Source: Polyangia bacterium
Lineage (GTDB): Bacteria; Myxococcota_A; Polyangia; Nannocystales; Nannocystaceae
NCBI GenBank assembly: GCA_030430565.1
Contig: JAUIKS010000001.1
Span: 248,001 to 312,000, forward strand
Length of the DNA: 64,000 bases
Direction of reading: 5' to 3'
Shown: in pieces, positions 44,593 through 53,426 of the stretch
Numbering within the stretch: the stretch's first letter is position 1
How the letters are laid out: each line of letters starts with the position of its first letter
Notes under the pieces: model-generated
The model's input: only the letters and a program-made list of their open reading frames with translations
Databases searched by the model: none
Told to the model about the DNA's origin: nothing
Made by a program: the position numbers and the translations under genes

Positions 44593-45651
44593 GTGCTGAA
44601 GCGCCACCACGTGATGCCACAGACCCAGGCCTGGGCGCTGCTCGCCCGCGCGCCCGCCGTGACGCTCGCCTGCGCCGGCGAGGGAGGGCGTCCGCTCGCG
44701 CGGGCGCTGCACGGCGTGGTCCAGGGCGGCGCGTTGCTGTTTCACGGCGGCCCGCGGGGGGAGAAGCGCGCGGCCGATGGCGAGGAGGTCGTCGTCACGG
44801 CCCACGAGATCGTCGCCGAGATCCCGAGCTACTTCGTCGACCCGCGCCGCGCGTGCCCGGCCACGACCTTCTACGAGTCCGTCGAGCTGCGCGGGCGCCT
44901 CGAGCGAGTGGAGGAGCTGGCGCTCAAGGCCCGCGCCCTGCAGGCGCTGATGGACCGCTACCAGCGCGAGGGCGGCTTCACGCCCATCGACCCCGCGGGC
45001 TCCGAGTACGCCGCGCTCTACCGCAAGGCCGTCGCCGGCGTCGTCGTCACCCGCGTGCGCCCGGCGTCGATCGTCGGTAAGCGCAAGCTCGGTCAGGAGC
45101 GCGCGGCCGCGGGCGTCCTGAAGATCCTCGAGGGCCTGTGGCGGCGCGGTCGGTCCGGCGACGCCCGGGCGCTCGAGCGGATCCGCGACGCCCACCCCGA
45201 GCGACCGACGCCCGCGTTCCTGCGCGGCCCCGGCGGCGTCGAGCTGCGCTGCGCGCTCGCGGGCGAGGACGCGCTCGCGCAGGCGGTCTCGCTGGTCGAG
45301 GGCGCCTACTGGAACGTCGACGTCTCGCCCGCGCGGATCGCCGCGGCTCACCGGGGCTCGACGGCCTGGGTCGGCGCGCGCGACCAGGGCCGCCTCGTCG
45401 CCACGGCGCGCGCCGTCAGCGACGGGGGCAAGCACGCCTGGATCTACGATGTCGCGGTTGATCCCGCGTACCGCGGACGAGGGCTCGGCACGGCGGTGGT
45501 GGAGCTGCTGCTCGATCACCCGCGGGTCCGCGGCGCGCTGTTCGTGCACCTCAAGACCCGCGACGCGCAGGGCTTCTACGCGCGCCAGGGCTTTGTCGAG
45601 CGCGCGCCCGAGGTGATGTCGCTGCGCCGCGCGGACGCTACGGCTGCGTGA
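44593..45651 (+). CDS. PNPOx-like FMN-binding domain fused to GNAT acetyltransferase
   Basis: A 352-residue fusion. Residues 1-190 match the pyridoxamine 5'-phosphate oxidase-like split barrel found in flavin-nucleotide-binding proteins (VTLACAGEGGRPLARALHGV, ALLFHGGPRGEKRAADGEEV, FYESVELRGRLERVE). Residues 210-345 are a GNAT N-acetyltransferase, with the acetyl-CoA loop VDPAYRGRGLGTAVVELLL and FYARQGFVER. GTG 44593 is the longest start; an in-frame ATG lies seven codons further. It is divergent from the MocR regulator, its probable controller. Its 3' end overlaps the convergent DUF1906 gene by 14 bp. The amine substrate is unknown. Confidence 0.87.
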   Translation: MLKRHHVMPQTQAWALLARAPAVTLACAGEGGRPLARALHGVVQGGALLFHGGPRGEKRAADGEEVVVTAHEIVAEIPSYFVDPRRACPATTFYESVELRGRLERVEELALKARALQALMDRYQREGGFTPIDPAGSEYAALYRKAVAGVVVTRVRPASIVGKRKLGQERAAAGVLKILEGLWRRGRSGDARALERIRDAHPERPTPAFLRGPGGVELRCALAGEDALAQAVSLVEGAYWNVDVSPARIAAAHRGSTAWVGARDQGRLVATARAVSDGGKHAWIYDVAVDPAYRGRGLGTAVVELLLDHPRVRGALFVHLKTRDAQGFYARQGFVERAPEVMSLRRADATAA

Positions 45652-46357
45652 GCCGGAGCGCGTCGTACTCGACGAGCGACGCCTCTTGATCGTCCTCGGG
45701 GGGATCGGGCTGCAGCCAGTAGGGGCGCCCCTTCTTCGAATCGATCGCGGTCACGTCGAAGTCGACGGTGATCCCGTGGATCTTCTGGTGCAGCGACTGC
45801 ATCATCTGGTAGCCGCGGGTGTTGACGTTCCCGACGTAGCTCGCGGACTTCCAGTAGGACTGAAACTTCAGCTCGCTGTAGAGGACCGCGGTCGTCAGCT
45901 TTGAGTTGGGGCCGACGTAGATGCCCGGCCGGTAGCCCCCGGCGTCGACGGCCTCGTGCCAGGCGTTCACGAAGGCGACCGCGTCGTTCGTGCTCGCGTC
46001 CGCGGCGAAGGCCTCGGCGTCGCACCACACCGTGCAGCCCTCGGGGATACCCAGCTTCGTCGCGTTCTTCGCCGCGTTCGCGCCGAGCTGCGCGCCCCCG
46101 GCCGCGCTCGGCTGGTAGCCGAGCTTCGCGTATTGAACCGGCATCAGCGCGAGGCCGGCCCCGAGGATCGCCTTCGCCTCGGCCGCGCTCAGCGAGCCCG
46201 CGCCCTCGGTCTCCTCGGACACGAAGTCGGCGCGGCTGATGTAGCGGACGCAGAAGCGGAAGCCGGAGTGATAGAAGACGGGCGCGAGGCTCGTCAGCCG
46301 CCAGACCGTGTCGAAGCCGAGGCGAGCCGCGCTCTTTTGAACTGTTCCTGGGAGCAT
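45638..46357 (-). CDS. DUF1906 (Rv2525c-like glycoside hydrolase-like) protein
   Basis: A 239-residue protein of the DUF1906 TIM-barrel family. Family hallmarks are LGFDTVWRLTSLAPVF at the start, FCVRYISR, LMPVQYAK, GCTVWCDAEAF, GGYRPGIYVGPNSKL and ITVDFDVTAIDSKKGRPYWL. Members look like glycoside hydrolases and some are secreted. No signal peptide follows ATG 46357. Aspartates suitable for catalysis are present (CDAEAF, FDVTAID). The 3' end overlaps the convergent PNPOx-GNAT gene by 14 bp. The substrate is unknown; peptidoglycan or another glycan is a reasonable guess. Confidence 0.8.
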   Translation of the reverse strand: MLPGTVQKSAARLGFDTVWRLTSLAPVFYHSGFRFCVRYISRADFVSEETEGAGSLSAAEAKAILGAGLALMPVQYAKLGYQPSAAGGAQLGANAAKNATKLGIPEGCTVWCDAEAFAADASTNDAVAFVNAWHEAVDAGGYRPGIYVGPNSKLTTAVLYSELKFQSYWKSASYVGNVNTRGYQMMQSLHQKIHGITVDFDVTAIDSKKGRPYWLQPDPPEDDQEASLVEYDALRLTQP

Positions 46358-46401
46358 GACCGAATGGTCACTGTTTTCGGCCGCGACCACCAGCCGGGGA
46401 G

Positions 46402-47067
46402 CTAGCCCAGCTCGTGCACGCGCGTGAGGTCGAGCTTGAGGCGCAGCTGCGGGCGACTCGGCGAGCCGGTCGTGACGCGCAGCAAGCCGAGGTTGGGGAC
46501 CCAGTGCTCCCCCGTGAACTTGTTGAAGGACCGCATCTCGTGGGGGCTTTGGAGGTCCGGCGCGCGCTCGCCCAGCCACATCAGCGCCTTCATGAACAGG
46601 CCGTGCGTGAACACGACGTCGCCGCTGTAGGCGCCGCGCGCGAGCGCGTCGCGGAAGCGGATCACCCGGGTCACGAACTCGGCGAAGCTCTCGGCGCCCG
46701 GGCCGTCGACGCGCAGCGGGTCGCAGCGCCGCCAGTAGGCCTCGACCCAGGGCCGGCGGTCGTTTCGGTCGGTGCCGATGCAGCGCGTGGGCGCGAGGTA
46801 CGTGAACTCATGGACCGCCGCGAACTCCTGGATGAGGCCGTGCTCCTCGCGGACCGGCCGCGCTGTCTCGACCGCGCGCGTATAGGTCGACGAGAGCACG
46901 CGCGCCGGCGGGGCGCCCAGCAGCTCGGCGAAGCGGCGCGCCTGCGCGTGCCCGCGCCGCGTCAGCGGGATCTGGGCCGGCTCGTAGGTGACCAAGCCCG
47001 CGTTCGAGGCGCTCTCGCCGTGGCGGACCAGCAGCACGGCGGGCGGGGCGTGTGGCAGCGCGCTCAC
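46402..47067 (-). CDS. Histidine phosphatase family protein
   Basis: A 221-residue member of the phosphoglycerate-mutase-like branch. The catalytic motif VLLVRHGESASNAG is at residues 11-24. SSTYTRAVETARP holds the second Arg, and VVFTHGLFMKALMWLG provides the second His. GTG 47067 is the start. There is no signal, so it is cytoplasmic. The family includes small-metabolite, sugar and protein phosphatases; the substrate is not predictable. It lies 44 bp upstream of the DUF1906 gene on the same strand and could be co-transcribed. Confidence 0.88.
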   Translation of the reverse strand: MSALPHAPPAVLLVRHGESASNAGLVTYEPAQIPLTRRGHAQARRFAELLGAPPARVLSSTYTRAVETARPVREEHGLIQEFAAVHEFTYLAPTRCIGTDRNDRRPWVEAYWRRCDPLRVDGPGAESFAEFVTRVIRFRDALARGAYSGDVVFTHGLFMKALMWLGERAPDLQSPHEMRSFNKFTGEHWVPNLGLLRVTTGSPSRPQLRLKLDLTRVHELG

Positions 47068-47133
47068 GGGCGAGAATTGTATCCTGACTTAATAGCCATG
47101 TCAGGGTCGACGGGGCGCGCGGCGGCGCGTCGC

Positions 47134-48252
47134 TCAGTCAGACGCGCCGCGTCGGCGCCCTCGGGGGAGCTCGATCTCGAGCACGAGCAGGAGCCGCGCG
47201 AACGCCGGCCGGACGGAGTGCACGACGCCCACGTCGGTGATCTCGAAGCGGTGGCGCGCGAGCGGGGCGCCGAGCTCCGCGCGGGCGCCGAGCGCGAGCG
47301 AGCCCCAGGTCGCGCGCGGGCGGTCGAGCCGCGCGAGCACGCCGGCGCCGATCAGCGGCGCGAGCCAGGGCAGGCGCGCGCGCCCGTTCGTCGTCAACCC
47401 GTAGCCGCGCCCGAGCAGCTCGCCCGCCTCGAGCCCGGCGCAGATCGGGATCACGAGGCGCCCACGCTCGGGCTGTCCTTCAGCGCAGGCGCGAGCGCCG
47501 AGCGCCCACAGCGAGATCCAGCCGCCGGCGCCCTCCAGCGTCGAGGCGCGGGCCCGCGAGGGGCTGCGGTAGCTGGCGAAGAGCTCCGCGCGCCAGCGCC
47601 GGCCGCCGAGGCCGACGCTCGCGCGAAGCGCCGCGCCGACGCCCGGGAGCGCGCCACCGTCGAGGCCGAGCGCGGCGTTGAGCAGCGCGTGGACGCGTCG
47701 CGTCGGCGGGCGTGGTCGCGCGGGCTCGTCGAGCTCGTCGTCGGGCTCGTCGTCGGGCTCGTCGTCGGGCTCCTCCGGCGTGTCCGCGTCGCGCTCCCGG
47801 GTCGGGTTCGTCGTCGTCGGCTCGGGGAGCTCGGGCGCTGTGAGGGCATCCTGCGCGGCGGGATCCTCCGCAGGATCCTCTGGGCTGCCGGCGGCCGCGC
47901 GCGCGACCCCGGGATCGATCGCGACGGCGACCACGAAGGCGGCCGCGCGCGCGACCGTCTCGCAGCTCGGCGCCGTGAGGACGCGTTCGCTCGCGGGCTC
48001 ATCCGGCGCGCGCGCGTCCTCGATCTGCAGCGTCACCCGCCAGCCGTCACCCGCTCGCTCGGCGCGCGCGTCGATCGTCAGCGGCGGCGGCGGACCCTGG
48101 GGCGCGGGGCCCAGGTAGCGCGTGAGCGCGTCGTCAAACGCCGCGGCGGGGCAGCCGGGGTCGGCCCGCCACTCGATCGGGGGCGCGGCGGCGGGCGCTG
48201 GGCGCTCGTCGCCGTGGAGCGCGAGCGCCACGAGCAGCGCCGCGCGGGTCAT
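47134..48252 (-). CDS. Exported protein of unknown function, possible outer-membrane barrel
   Basis: A 372-residue protein with a short signal peptide (MTRAALLVALALHGDERPA). An N-terminal domain (about 20-125) with CPAAAFDDALTRYLGP and SCETVARAAAFVVAVAID is followed by an acidic low-complexity linker (PEEPDDEPDDEPDDELDEP). A C-terminal beta-rich domain (HALLNAALGLDGGALPGVGA, AELFASYRSPSRA, ALGARAELGAPL) ends in LLLVLEIELP. This N-domain, linker and barrel layout is common in myxobacterial envelope proteins. No family is identified. Its start is 66 bp downstream of the FG-GAP gene on the same strand. Confidence 0.72.
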   Translation of the reverse strand: MTRAALLVALALHGDERPAPAAAPPIEWRADPGCPAAAFDDALTRYLGPAPQGPPPPLTIDARAERAGDGWRVTLQIEDARAPDEPASERVLTAPSCETVARAAAFVVAVAIDPGVARAAAGSPEDPAEDPAAQDALTAPELPEPTTTNPTRERDADTPEEPDDEPDDEPDDELDEPARPRPPTRRVHALLNAALGLDGGALPGVGAALRASVGLGGRRWRAELFASYRSPSRARASTLEGAGGWISLWALGARACAEGQPERGRLVIPICAGLEAGELLGRGYGLTTNGRARLPWLAPLIGAGVLARLDRPRATWGSLALGARAELGAPLARHRFEITDVGVVHSVRPAFARLLLVLEIELPRGRRRGASD

Positions 48253-48318
48253 GGCGGTCGCGAGCACGGGCGAGGCGGACGATGGCGCACTTGCGCGCCG
48301 CTGTCGAGCCGCGCCGGG

Positions 48319-50178
48319 CTACTCGGGCTCGACGACCACGAGCTCGCTATTGCGCGCGACGTCGTGAAACACCTGCTCGGCGCCCGAGGCCGGCCAGCGC
48401 ACGCGGACCTCGAACACCGGCGCGTCGCCGGCTCCCAGGCCGAAGTGAGCGACGCGCTCGCTGTGTCCCAAGAAGTAGGTCGGCCCGCCGTGCTCGTGGA
48501 CCTGCGGCGGGCTGTCCGCGGCGCGTCGGACGGTGACGCGCGCGCCCAGGCCGTCGCGGTTGCTCTGGGTCCCGCGCGCGCGCACCTGCAGCCAGCCGTT
48601 CCCGAGCTCGGTGTCGTTGCGGTACAGCGTCGGCTCGGCGGCGAAGTTGGCGATGAAGACGTCGAGATCGCCGTCGCGGTCGTAGTCGAAGGTGACGAGC
48701 GCGCGACCCATCGCCAGGGACGTGAGCCCCGAGGCCTGCGCGAGCTCATCCATCGCGACGAGCCCGTCCGCCCCGGGCGCGCGGGGGTTCACCCACAGCC
48801 GCATCGGATCGACGAGGTACGGCGCGGTCTTCCAGCCGTTCGTCAGGATCAGGTCGAGGTCGGCGTCGTTGTCGGGGTCGATGAGCGCCGCGCCCCAGCC
48901 CCAGTCGCCCTCGCGCACGCCGACGTCGTCGGTCACGTCGCTGAAGGTCCGGTCGCCGTTGTTGAGGAACATGCGGTTGCCGCTCTTCTTCCCGGTCGAC
49001 GAGATCGAGCTGACGAACCAGTCGAGGTCGCCGTCGTCGTCGAGGTCCGCGAGCGAGGCGCCCATGCCGTTCTCCTCGCTGCCGACGAAGGCCGCGGCCG
49101 TGCCGTCGGTGAAGCCGCCGTCGCCCTGGTTCCAGAACAGCCGGCTCGTGCCGAAGTCGCTGGTGAGCACGAGCTCTGGCCAGTCGTCGCCGTCGAGGTC
49201 GGCGAAGGTCGCCGAGTACACGAACACGCCCGGGATCGTGTTCATGTTGTTGTCGACCTCATGCCAGACGTCGTCGACGAGCACGCCGGCGGCGACGGTC
49301 ACGTCTTCGAAGTGCCCGGGCGCGTCGGGGCCCAGGTTGCGCAGCAGCCGGCTGTGGCTCGGGGCGTCCCCCACCGAGTAGTGGTTGCGCCACTCGCCGA
49401 CGTAGAGATCGAGGTCGCCGTCGAGGTCGTAGTCGCCGAAGCTCGGGGTCGTCCCGGTGTGCTGCAGCTCGCTCTCGAGCGCGGCGCCGCGCGCCAGCGC
49501 CTGCTCGCTGAACACCCCGTCCTCGTTGATGTAGAGCCGGTAGCGGGTGTCGCCGATCGTCGTGACGTAGAGGTCGAGATCGCCGTCGTTGTCGACATCC
49601 GCCCAGGCCGCGCCGTTGCTCTGCACCAGCTCGCCCAGCCCGACCTCCGCGGCGCGCTCGCTGAAGCTGCCGTCGCCCTCGTTGCGAAACAGCAGGTCGG
49701 GCGCGGCGAAGCGCGTCACGTACAGATCGACCCAGCCGTCGCCGTCGTAGTCGGCCGCCGCGGCTCCGCCCGCGCCCCACTCGGGCGTGCAGTAGCCCCC
49801 GGGGAGCTCGAGCGCGCTCGCGTCGACGAGGCAGTCGGGGGCTTGGTTGAACGGCCCGTGCACGTAGTCGAGGCCCGCCGCCTGCGTCACGTCCGTGAAC
49901 CACGGGTGCGGCGGCAGCTCCTCGGTCCCCGAGTCGGCACCGTCGCCGCCGCCCGTCGCCGCGGGCTGTGTGTCGCTGCCCGCTGTCGCAAGCCCGCTCG
50001 AGCTCGCGGTCGCGCCCGTCGAGCCGCCGTCGTCCCCGTCGGTCTGCTCGCCCCGCGTTGAGCCCTCGCTCGTCCCCTGCGAGCCGAGCGAGTCCGGCGC
50101 CGGCGAGCACGCCCACGAGAGGACCAGCGTCGCGCCCGTCAGCGCGTGGGTGAGGAGTCGTGATGGATCAGCGCGCAT
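48319..50178 (-). CDS. FG-GAP/VCBS repeat lipoprotein with ASPIC/UnbV domain
   Basis: A 619-residue lipoprotein. The signal peptide ends at lipobox LSWAC, followed by a Ser/Thr/Gly/Asp linker (30-90). The body starts HPWFTDVTQAAGLDYVHGP, as in CRTAC1-like proteins. Then come about seven FG-GAP calcium-binding propeller blades, each with a DxDxDG-type loop (ADYDGDGWVDLYV, ADVDNDGDLDLYV, GDYDLDGDLDLYV, ADLDDDGDLDWFV, FDYDRDGDLDVFI). The C-terminal ASPIC/UnbV module has GLGARVTVRRA, HFGLGAGDAPVFEVRVRWP. It is a surface-anchored beta-propeller whose ligand is unknown. Confidence 0.9.
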   Translation of the reverse strand: MRADPSRLLTHALTGATLVLSWACSPAPDSLGSQGTSEGSTRGEQTDGDDGGSTGATASSSGLATAGSDTQPAATGGGDGADSGTEELPPHPWFTDVTQAAGLDYVHGPFNQAPDCLVDASALELPGGYCTPEWGAGGAAAADYDGDGWVDLYVTRFAAPDLLFRNEGDGSFSERAAEVGLGELVQSNGAAWADVDNDGDLDLYVTTIGDTRYRLYINEDGVFSEQALARGAALESELQHTGTTPSFGDYDLDGDLDLYVGEWRNHYSVGDAPSHSRLLRNLGPDAPGHFEDVTVAAGVLVDDVWHEVDNNMNTIPGVFVYSATFADLDGDDWPELVLTSDFGTSRLFWNQGDGGFTDGTAAAFVGSEENGMGASLADLDDDGDLDWFVSSISSTGKKSGNRMFLNNGDRTFSDVTDDVGVREGDWGWGAALIDPDNDADLDLILTNGWKTAPYLVDPMRLWVNPRAPGADGLVAMDELAQASGLTSLAMGRALVTFDYDRDGDLDVFIANFAAEPTLYRNDTELGNGWLQVRARGTQSNRDGLGARVTVRRAADSPPQVHEHGGPTYFLGHSERVAHFGLGAGDAPVFEVRVRWPASGAEQVFHDVARNSELVVVEPE

Positions 50179-50477
50179 GCTTATCGCGGAAGACTTGAGT
50201 ATCGCTCGAGTTCGTCGCCCGAGCGCCGCGGGAGCTCGCCGCGCGGGCTCGCGCGGCTGGATCCGCGTTCCCGTGGTGAATTGACGGCTGTGGCGAGGCG
50301 CCCTAGCGGCGGGGCGATACGCGGCGGCAGATCGGGGCGCGCGAGCTCAGATGACGCGTCGCTACGCGGGATCGCTGGAGCCATCGCGGCAGAAACCGCT
50401 GGATGTGCTGCGGACTATTCGCGCGCGGCGAGAACCGGTGTATACGACTGCCCACGAACCAAGGACCCGACCGCACC

Positions 50478-51341
50478 ATGTCCACGCGAATGTCTGTGCA
50501 ACGTTTTCTCCCCTCCCTCGTCTTCGGTCTCCTGCTCGCGCCGGGGCTCCTCGCAACCACGGGCTGCAAGGCGCCCGAGTACCCCGCGTGCAAGAAGGAC
50601 AAGCACTGCAACGCCGAGATGGGCGAGACCTGCGTCGAGAAGACCTGCCAGAACTGCAAGACCGACGCCGACTGCGCGGGCAAGGGCGGCGAGGGCGTGA
50701 CGCTGACCTGTCAGGAGTTCCGCTGCGCCGAGGGGGCGGGCGACACCGCCGGTACGCCCGCTGGCGTCGGCACCGTGCCCGAGGGCGGCCCGTGCACGCA
50801 GATGCTCGACTGCGAGCCCGGCCTCGCGTGCAAGGCCGGCGTGTGCTCGATCTGCAACGACGACCTCGACTGTGAGGGCCGCGCCTGCAACATGGAGACC
50901 GGCCGCTGCGCCGCCGACGGCGTGTGTCAGACCGACGACCAGTGCCCGGTCGACGAGATCTGCGACGGCGGCATGTGCGTGTTCTCGGGCGACTACGGCG
51001 ACAACGCGGGCGAGGAGGTCTGCGGCTTCGCCTCGATCTTCTTCGGCTTCGACAGCGACAAGGTCACCGACGCCAACGTCACCAAGCTGCAGGAGGCCGC
51101 CGCCTGTCTGACCGCCGAGACCCGCAAGCTGATCCTCGAGGCCCACGCCGACGGTCGCGGGACCGAGGAGTACAACATCCTGCTGACCGACAAGCGCGGC
51201 GCCTCGGTCAAGAACTTCCTCGTCGACCTCGGCGTCCCCACCGAGAAGATCGAGGTCATCGCCAAGGGCTCGCTCGAGGCGACCGGCTCGGACGAGGCGA
51301 CGCGCGCCAAGGAGCGCCGCGTCGACTTCATCTGGCAGTAG
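50478..51341 (+). CDS. OmpA family lipoprotein with Cys-rich N-terminal region
   Basis: A 287-residue lipoprotein. ATG 50478 gives signal LPSLVFGLLLAPGLLATTGC (lipobox TTGC). Residues 25-165 hold many Cys pairs (CKKDKHCNAEMGETCVEKTC, MLDCEPGLACKAGVCSIC). Residues 175-285 are an OmpA/Pal peptidoglycan-binding domain (FFGFDSDKVTDANV, EAHADGRGTEEYNILLTDKR, EATGSDEATRAKERRVDFIW). It would tether the outer membrane to peptidoglycan. It is divergent from the FG-GAP gene, and its transcript ends at a strong hairpin at 51361. Confidence 0.93.
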   Translation: MSTRMSVQRFLPSLVFGLLLAPGLLATTGCKAPEYPACKKDKHCNAEMGETCVEKTCQNCKTDADCAGKGGEGVTLTCQEFRCAEGAGDTAGTPAGVGTVPEGGPCTQMLDCEPGLACKAGVCSICNDDLDCEGRACNMETGRCAADGVCQTDDQCPVDEICDGGMCVFSGDYGDNAGEEVCGFASIFFGFDSDKVTDANVTKLQEAAACLTAETRKLILEAHADGRGTEEYNILLTDKRGASVKNFLVDLGVPTEKIEVIAKGSLEATGSDEATRAKERRVDFIWQ

Positions 51342-51360
51342 CGCGTCGCTTCGAACGAGC

Positions 51361-51395
51361 CGCGGCCCGGTCGTCACGAGACGAGCCGGGCCGCG
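51361..51395. terminator. Bidirectional hairpin terminator
   Basis: CGCGGCCCGG/CCGGGCCGCG outer stem plus TCGTC/GACGA inner stem around ACGA, with one bulged G. It lies between the convergent OmpA gene (stop 51341) and Thr-rich lipoprotein gene (stop 51421). Confidence 0.65.
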
Positions 51396-51420
51396 ATCGT
51401 CTTGACATCGAGTTGCGGGC

Positions 51421-52434
51421 TCAGCCGCACATCGGGTTCTCGGCGCAGTAGGCCGCGGAGAACGAGCCGACGACCGTCGGCAGCCCGTCGGCGTGCAGCT
51501 CGACCGCGCCGGTGATGACGTCGCCCTCCCAGCTCACGATCGTGACCACGCCCTCCGTGATCTGCTGCCAGCCGTTGTCGCCCCACAGGTCGATCTGGCC
51601 CCAGCCGTCGTCCGCGGTCACCGAGTAGTCGCCGGGCGGGAGCTGGTCGGCGACGAGGTTGATCCGCACGCGCAGCTGGTCCATCGACCAGGGCGCGTCG
51701 CAGGTGGCGCTCTCGAGGCCAAACTCGATGTCGTAGGCCGGCGCGTCGTTGGGCGCGCAGCCGTCGGTGAACGTTCCGGGCCCGAGCTGCAGCTCGCCGG
51801 GGACCAGCTCCGCGGGGACACAGAACGCGCCGTTGCAGTCGTCGCTGCCGCCGCACGAGCAGCTCATGTCCTCGTCGTAGTCCTCGCAGAACACCTCGCT
51901 GCCGACGCAGCCGCCGTAGAGGTACGCGGCGTAGCAGAGCTCGGCGTCGCCGCAGTCGCTCGCGTCGCTGCACGGCGTGCGCAGGCAGCCGTCGGCGTCG
52001 AAGTGCGAGTCGAGCTCGCCGCAGTTGTGGAGCTCGCAGTCGAGCTCGTACTGCTCGCAGGTGAAGTTCGGGTTGTCGCAGACCGCGGGCTCGCCGGTCG
52101 TGCCGGTCGAGCTGGTCGCGGTCGTCGCGTCGGTGGTGACGGTGGAGCTGGTCGCGCCGGTCGCGTCGGTGGTGACGGTGGAGCTGGTCGCGCCGGTCGC
52201 GTCGGTGGTGACGGTGGAGCTGGTCGCGCCGGAGGTGACGGTGGAGCTGGTCGCGCCGGTCGCGTCGGTGGTGACGGTGGAGCTGGTCGCGCCGTCGGAC
52301 TCGCCGCCCGAGGTGCTCGAGACGGAGTCCGTGTTCTCGGTGAGGTTGCCGGTCCCGGGGTCGCAGGCCGCGAGGGCCAGCAGCGCCGAGGCGGTGAAGC
52401 AGAGCGTGGATGAGGTTCGGATCAAGCTGGACAT
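51421..52434 (-). CDS. Thr/Ser-repeat, Cys-rich lipoprotein (putative ECF-sigma target)
   Basis: A 337-residue lipoprotein with signal TLCFTASALLALAAC. Residues 35-110 are 12-residue repeats of the form GATSSTVTTDAT, encoded by 36-bp units. A Cys-rich segment follows (CEQYELDCELHNCGELDSHF and others), then a beta-rich C-terminal domain (MDQLRVRINLVADQLPPGDY, GAVELHADGLPTVVGSFSAA). It is extracellular and its function is unknown. About 83 bp upstream lies a 29-bp element nearly identical to one before the ECF sigma gene, so it is probably in that regulon. No Shine-Dalgarno sequence is obvious before ATG 52434. Confidence 0.82.
   Translation of the reverse strand: MSSLIRTSSTLCFTASALLALAACDPGTGNLTENTDSVSSTSGGESDGATSSTVTTDATGATSSTVTSGATSSTVTTDATGATSSTVTTDATGATSSTVTTDATTATSSTGTTGEPAVCDNPNFTCEQYELDCELHNCGELDSHFDADGCLRTPCSDASDCGDAELCYAAYLYGGCVGSEVFCEDYDEDMSCSCGGSDDCNGAFCVPAELVPGELQLGPGTFTDGCAPNDAPAYDIEFGLESATCDAPWSMDQLRVRINLVADQLPPGDYSVTADDGWGQIDLWGDNGWQQITEGVVTIVSWEGDVITGAVELHADGLPTVVGSFSAAYCAENPMCG
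52110..52290 (-). repeat. 36-bp tandem repeats encoding GATSSTVTTDAT
   Basis: Four to five near-identical units based on GTCGCGTCGGTGGTGACGGT and GGAGCTGGTCGCGCCG (plus-strand reading) inside the Thr-rich lipoprotein gene. One unit is shortened by 12 bp, so copy number varies in whole codons. Confidence 0.8.
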
Positions 52435-52516
52435 GGTGAAGATAGGTGGGTGAGGGATGGTCAGTCTGGAGCGTGTCTGAGTAGCGCTCCTCGGGCGCGA
52501 GCGCGCCCGTCATCTG

Positions 52517-52545
52517 GCATTTCCCGCGCGCCGCTGACTCCGTCA
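52517..52545 (-). promoter_or_regulatory. Putative ECF sigma promoter upstream of the lipoprotein gene
   Basis: On the minus strand: TGACGGA, 13 nt, then GGGAAATGC. The same two blocks at identical spacing occur at 54049-54077 just before the ECF sigma gene. The predicted leader to the lipoprotein ATG (52434) is about 75 nt. Confidence 0.65.
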
Positions 52546-52580
52546 CGCGCCGCCGAAAAAACTCGGCGTAGGCCGCGAGC

Positions 52581-53426
52581 TCACTCGCCGCACGCGTCGC
52601 GGACGCGGGCGGCGTGGGCGGAGCGCGGGTAGCGGGCGAGGAAGGCCTGGATCGCCGCGGGCCCGCGGAGCTGACGGACCGGCTCGCCGGGTGAGGTCTT
52701 CGCGGCCCTGTCGAGGGCGCACAGCGCCTCGGCGCGTAGGGCCGCGCGGTCCTCGAGCAGCTGGCCGTCGGCGAACTCGCGCTCGTGGTCGGCGAGGTGG
52801 GCGAGCGCCCGCTCGGCCTGCCCCTGCTGCAGCGCCGCGCGGGCGCGCCCGAGCACCGCGAGCTCGCGGGCGAGCGCGTTGTCCGGCGCCGGCGCGCGGG
52901 GCTCGGGCGCCGCCCCGTGGTTTGTGTCCGAACGAGCAGGTCGACGGTGGCCGCGCGCGCCTCGGCGCGTCGTGTCGGCCTCGCGCTCGGGCGCCGTCGT
53001 CGTCGTCGCCGGCGCGTCGACGGCGAGCGCCTCATCCTGCGCGTCGAGCTCCCGGCGCTCCTCGCCGCGCCGCGCGGGCGCGCGCGGTGACGCCGGTCGC
53101 TCGGGCTGCGCGCCGAGCTCGTAGGGGGCGGCCTCGTGACGGTCTCGGTCGAGATCGCGAGCCGAGCGCTGACGGAGCGAGCCGAGCTGAAACGCGAGCA
53201 ACGCGGCGGCGGCGGCCGCGAGCGTCAGCCCGCCCGCGATCCACAGCCCGCGGCGGCGTGGCTTGGGCTCCGGCAGCAGCGCGACCGCGTCGTCCTCGCG
53301 CTCGAGGTCGGCGGAGAGCCGCGACCAGAGCTGGGCGCGACGATCATCGCCGACGCGCGTCGCCTCGCGGTAGGAGTCGAGCGCCGATCGGGCGCGCGGG
53401 CTCAGGTCATCCTCGTGCGGGCGCAT
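52581..53426 (-). CDS. Membrane protein partner of the ECF sigma factor
   Basis: A 281-residue protein. Its ATG (53426) overlaps the end of the sigma gene by 20 bp, so the two are coupled. Residues 1-57 are cytoplasmic and helical (ARSALDSYREATRVGDDRRA). One membrane helix (LWIAGGLTLAAAAAALLAFQ) lies near 60-80. A long charged Pro/Ala linker is followed by a C-terminal TPR-like region (ARAALQQGQAERALAHLADH, AAIQAFLARYPRSAHAARV). The cytoplasm-helix-periplasm layout next to an ECF gene suggests an anti-sigma or sensor role (inference), although no zinc-binding HxxxCxxC anti-sigma motif is visible. Confidence 0.78.
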   Translation of the reverse strand: MRPHEDDLSPRARSALDSYREATRVGDDRRAQLWSRLSADLEREDDAVALLPEPKPRRRGLWIAGGLTLAAAAAALLAFQLGSLRQRSARDLDRDRHEAAPYELGAQPERPASPRAPARRGEERRELDAQDEALAVDAPATTTTAPEREADTTRRGARGHRRPARSDTNHGAAPEPRAPAPDNALARELAVLGRARAALQQGQAERALAHLADHEREFADGQLLEDRAALRAEALCALDRAAKTSPGEPVRQLRGPAAIQAFLARYPRSAHAARVRDACGE

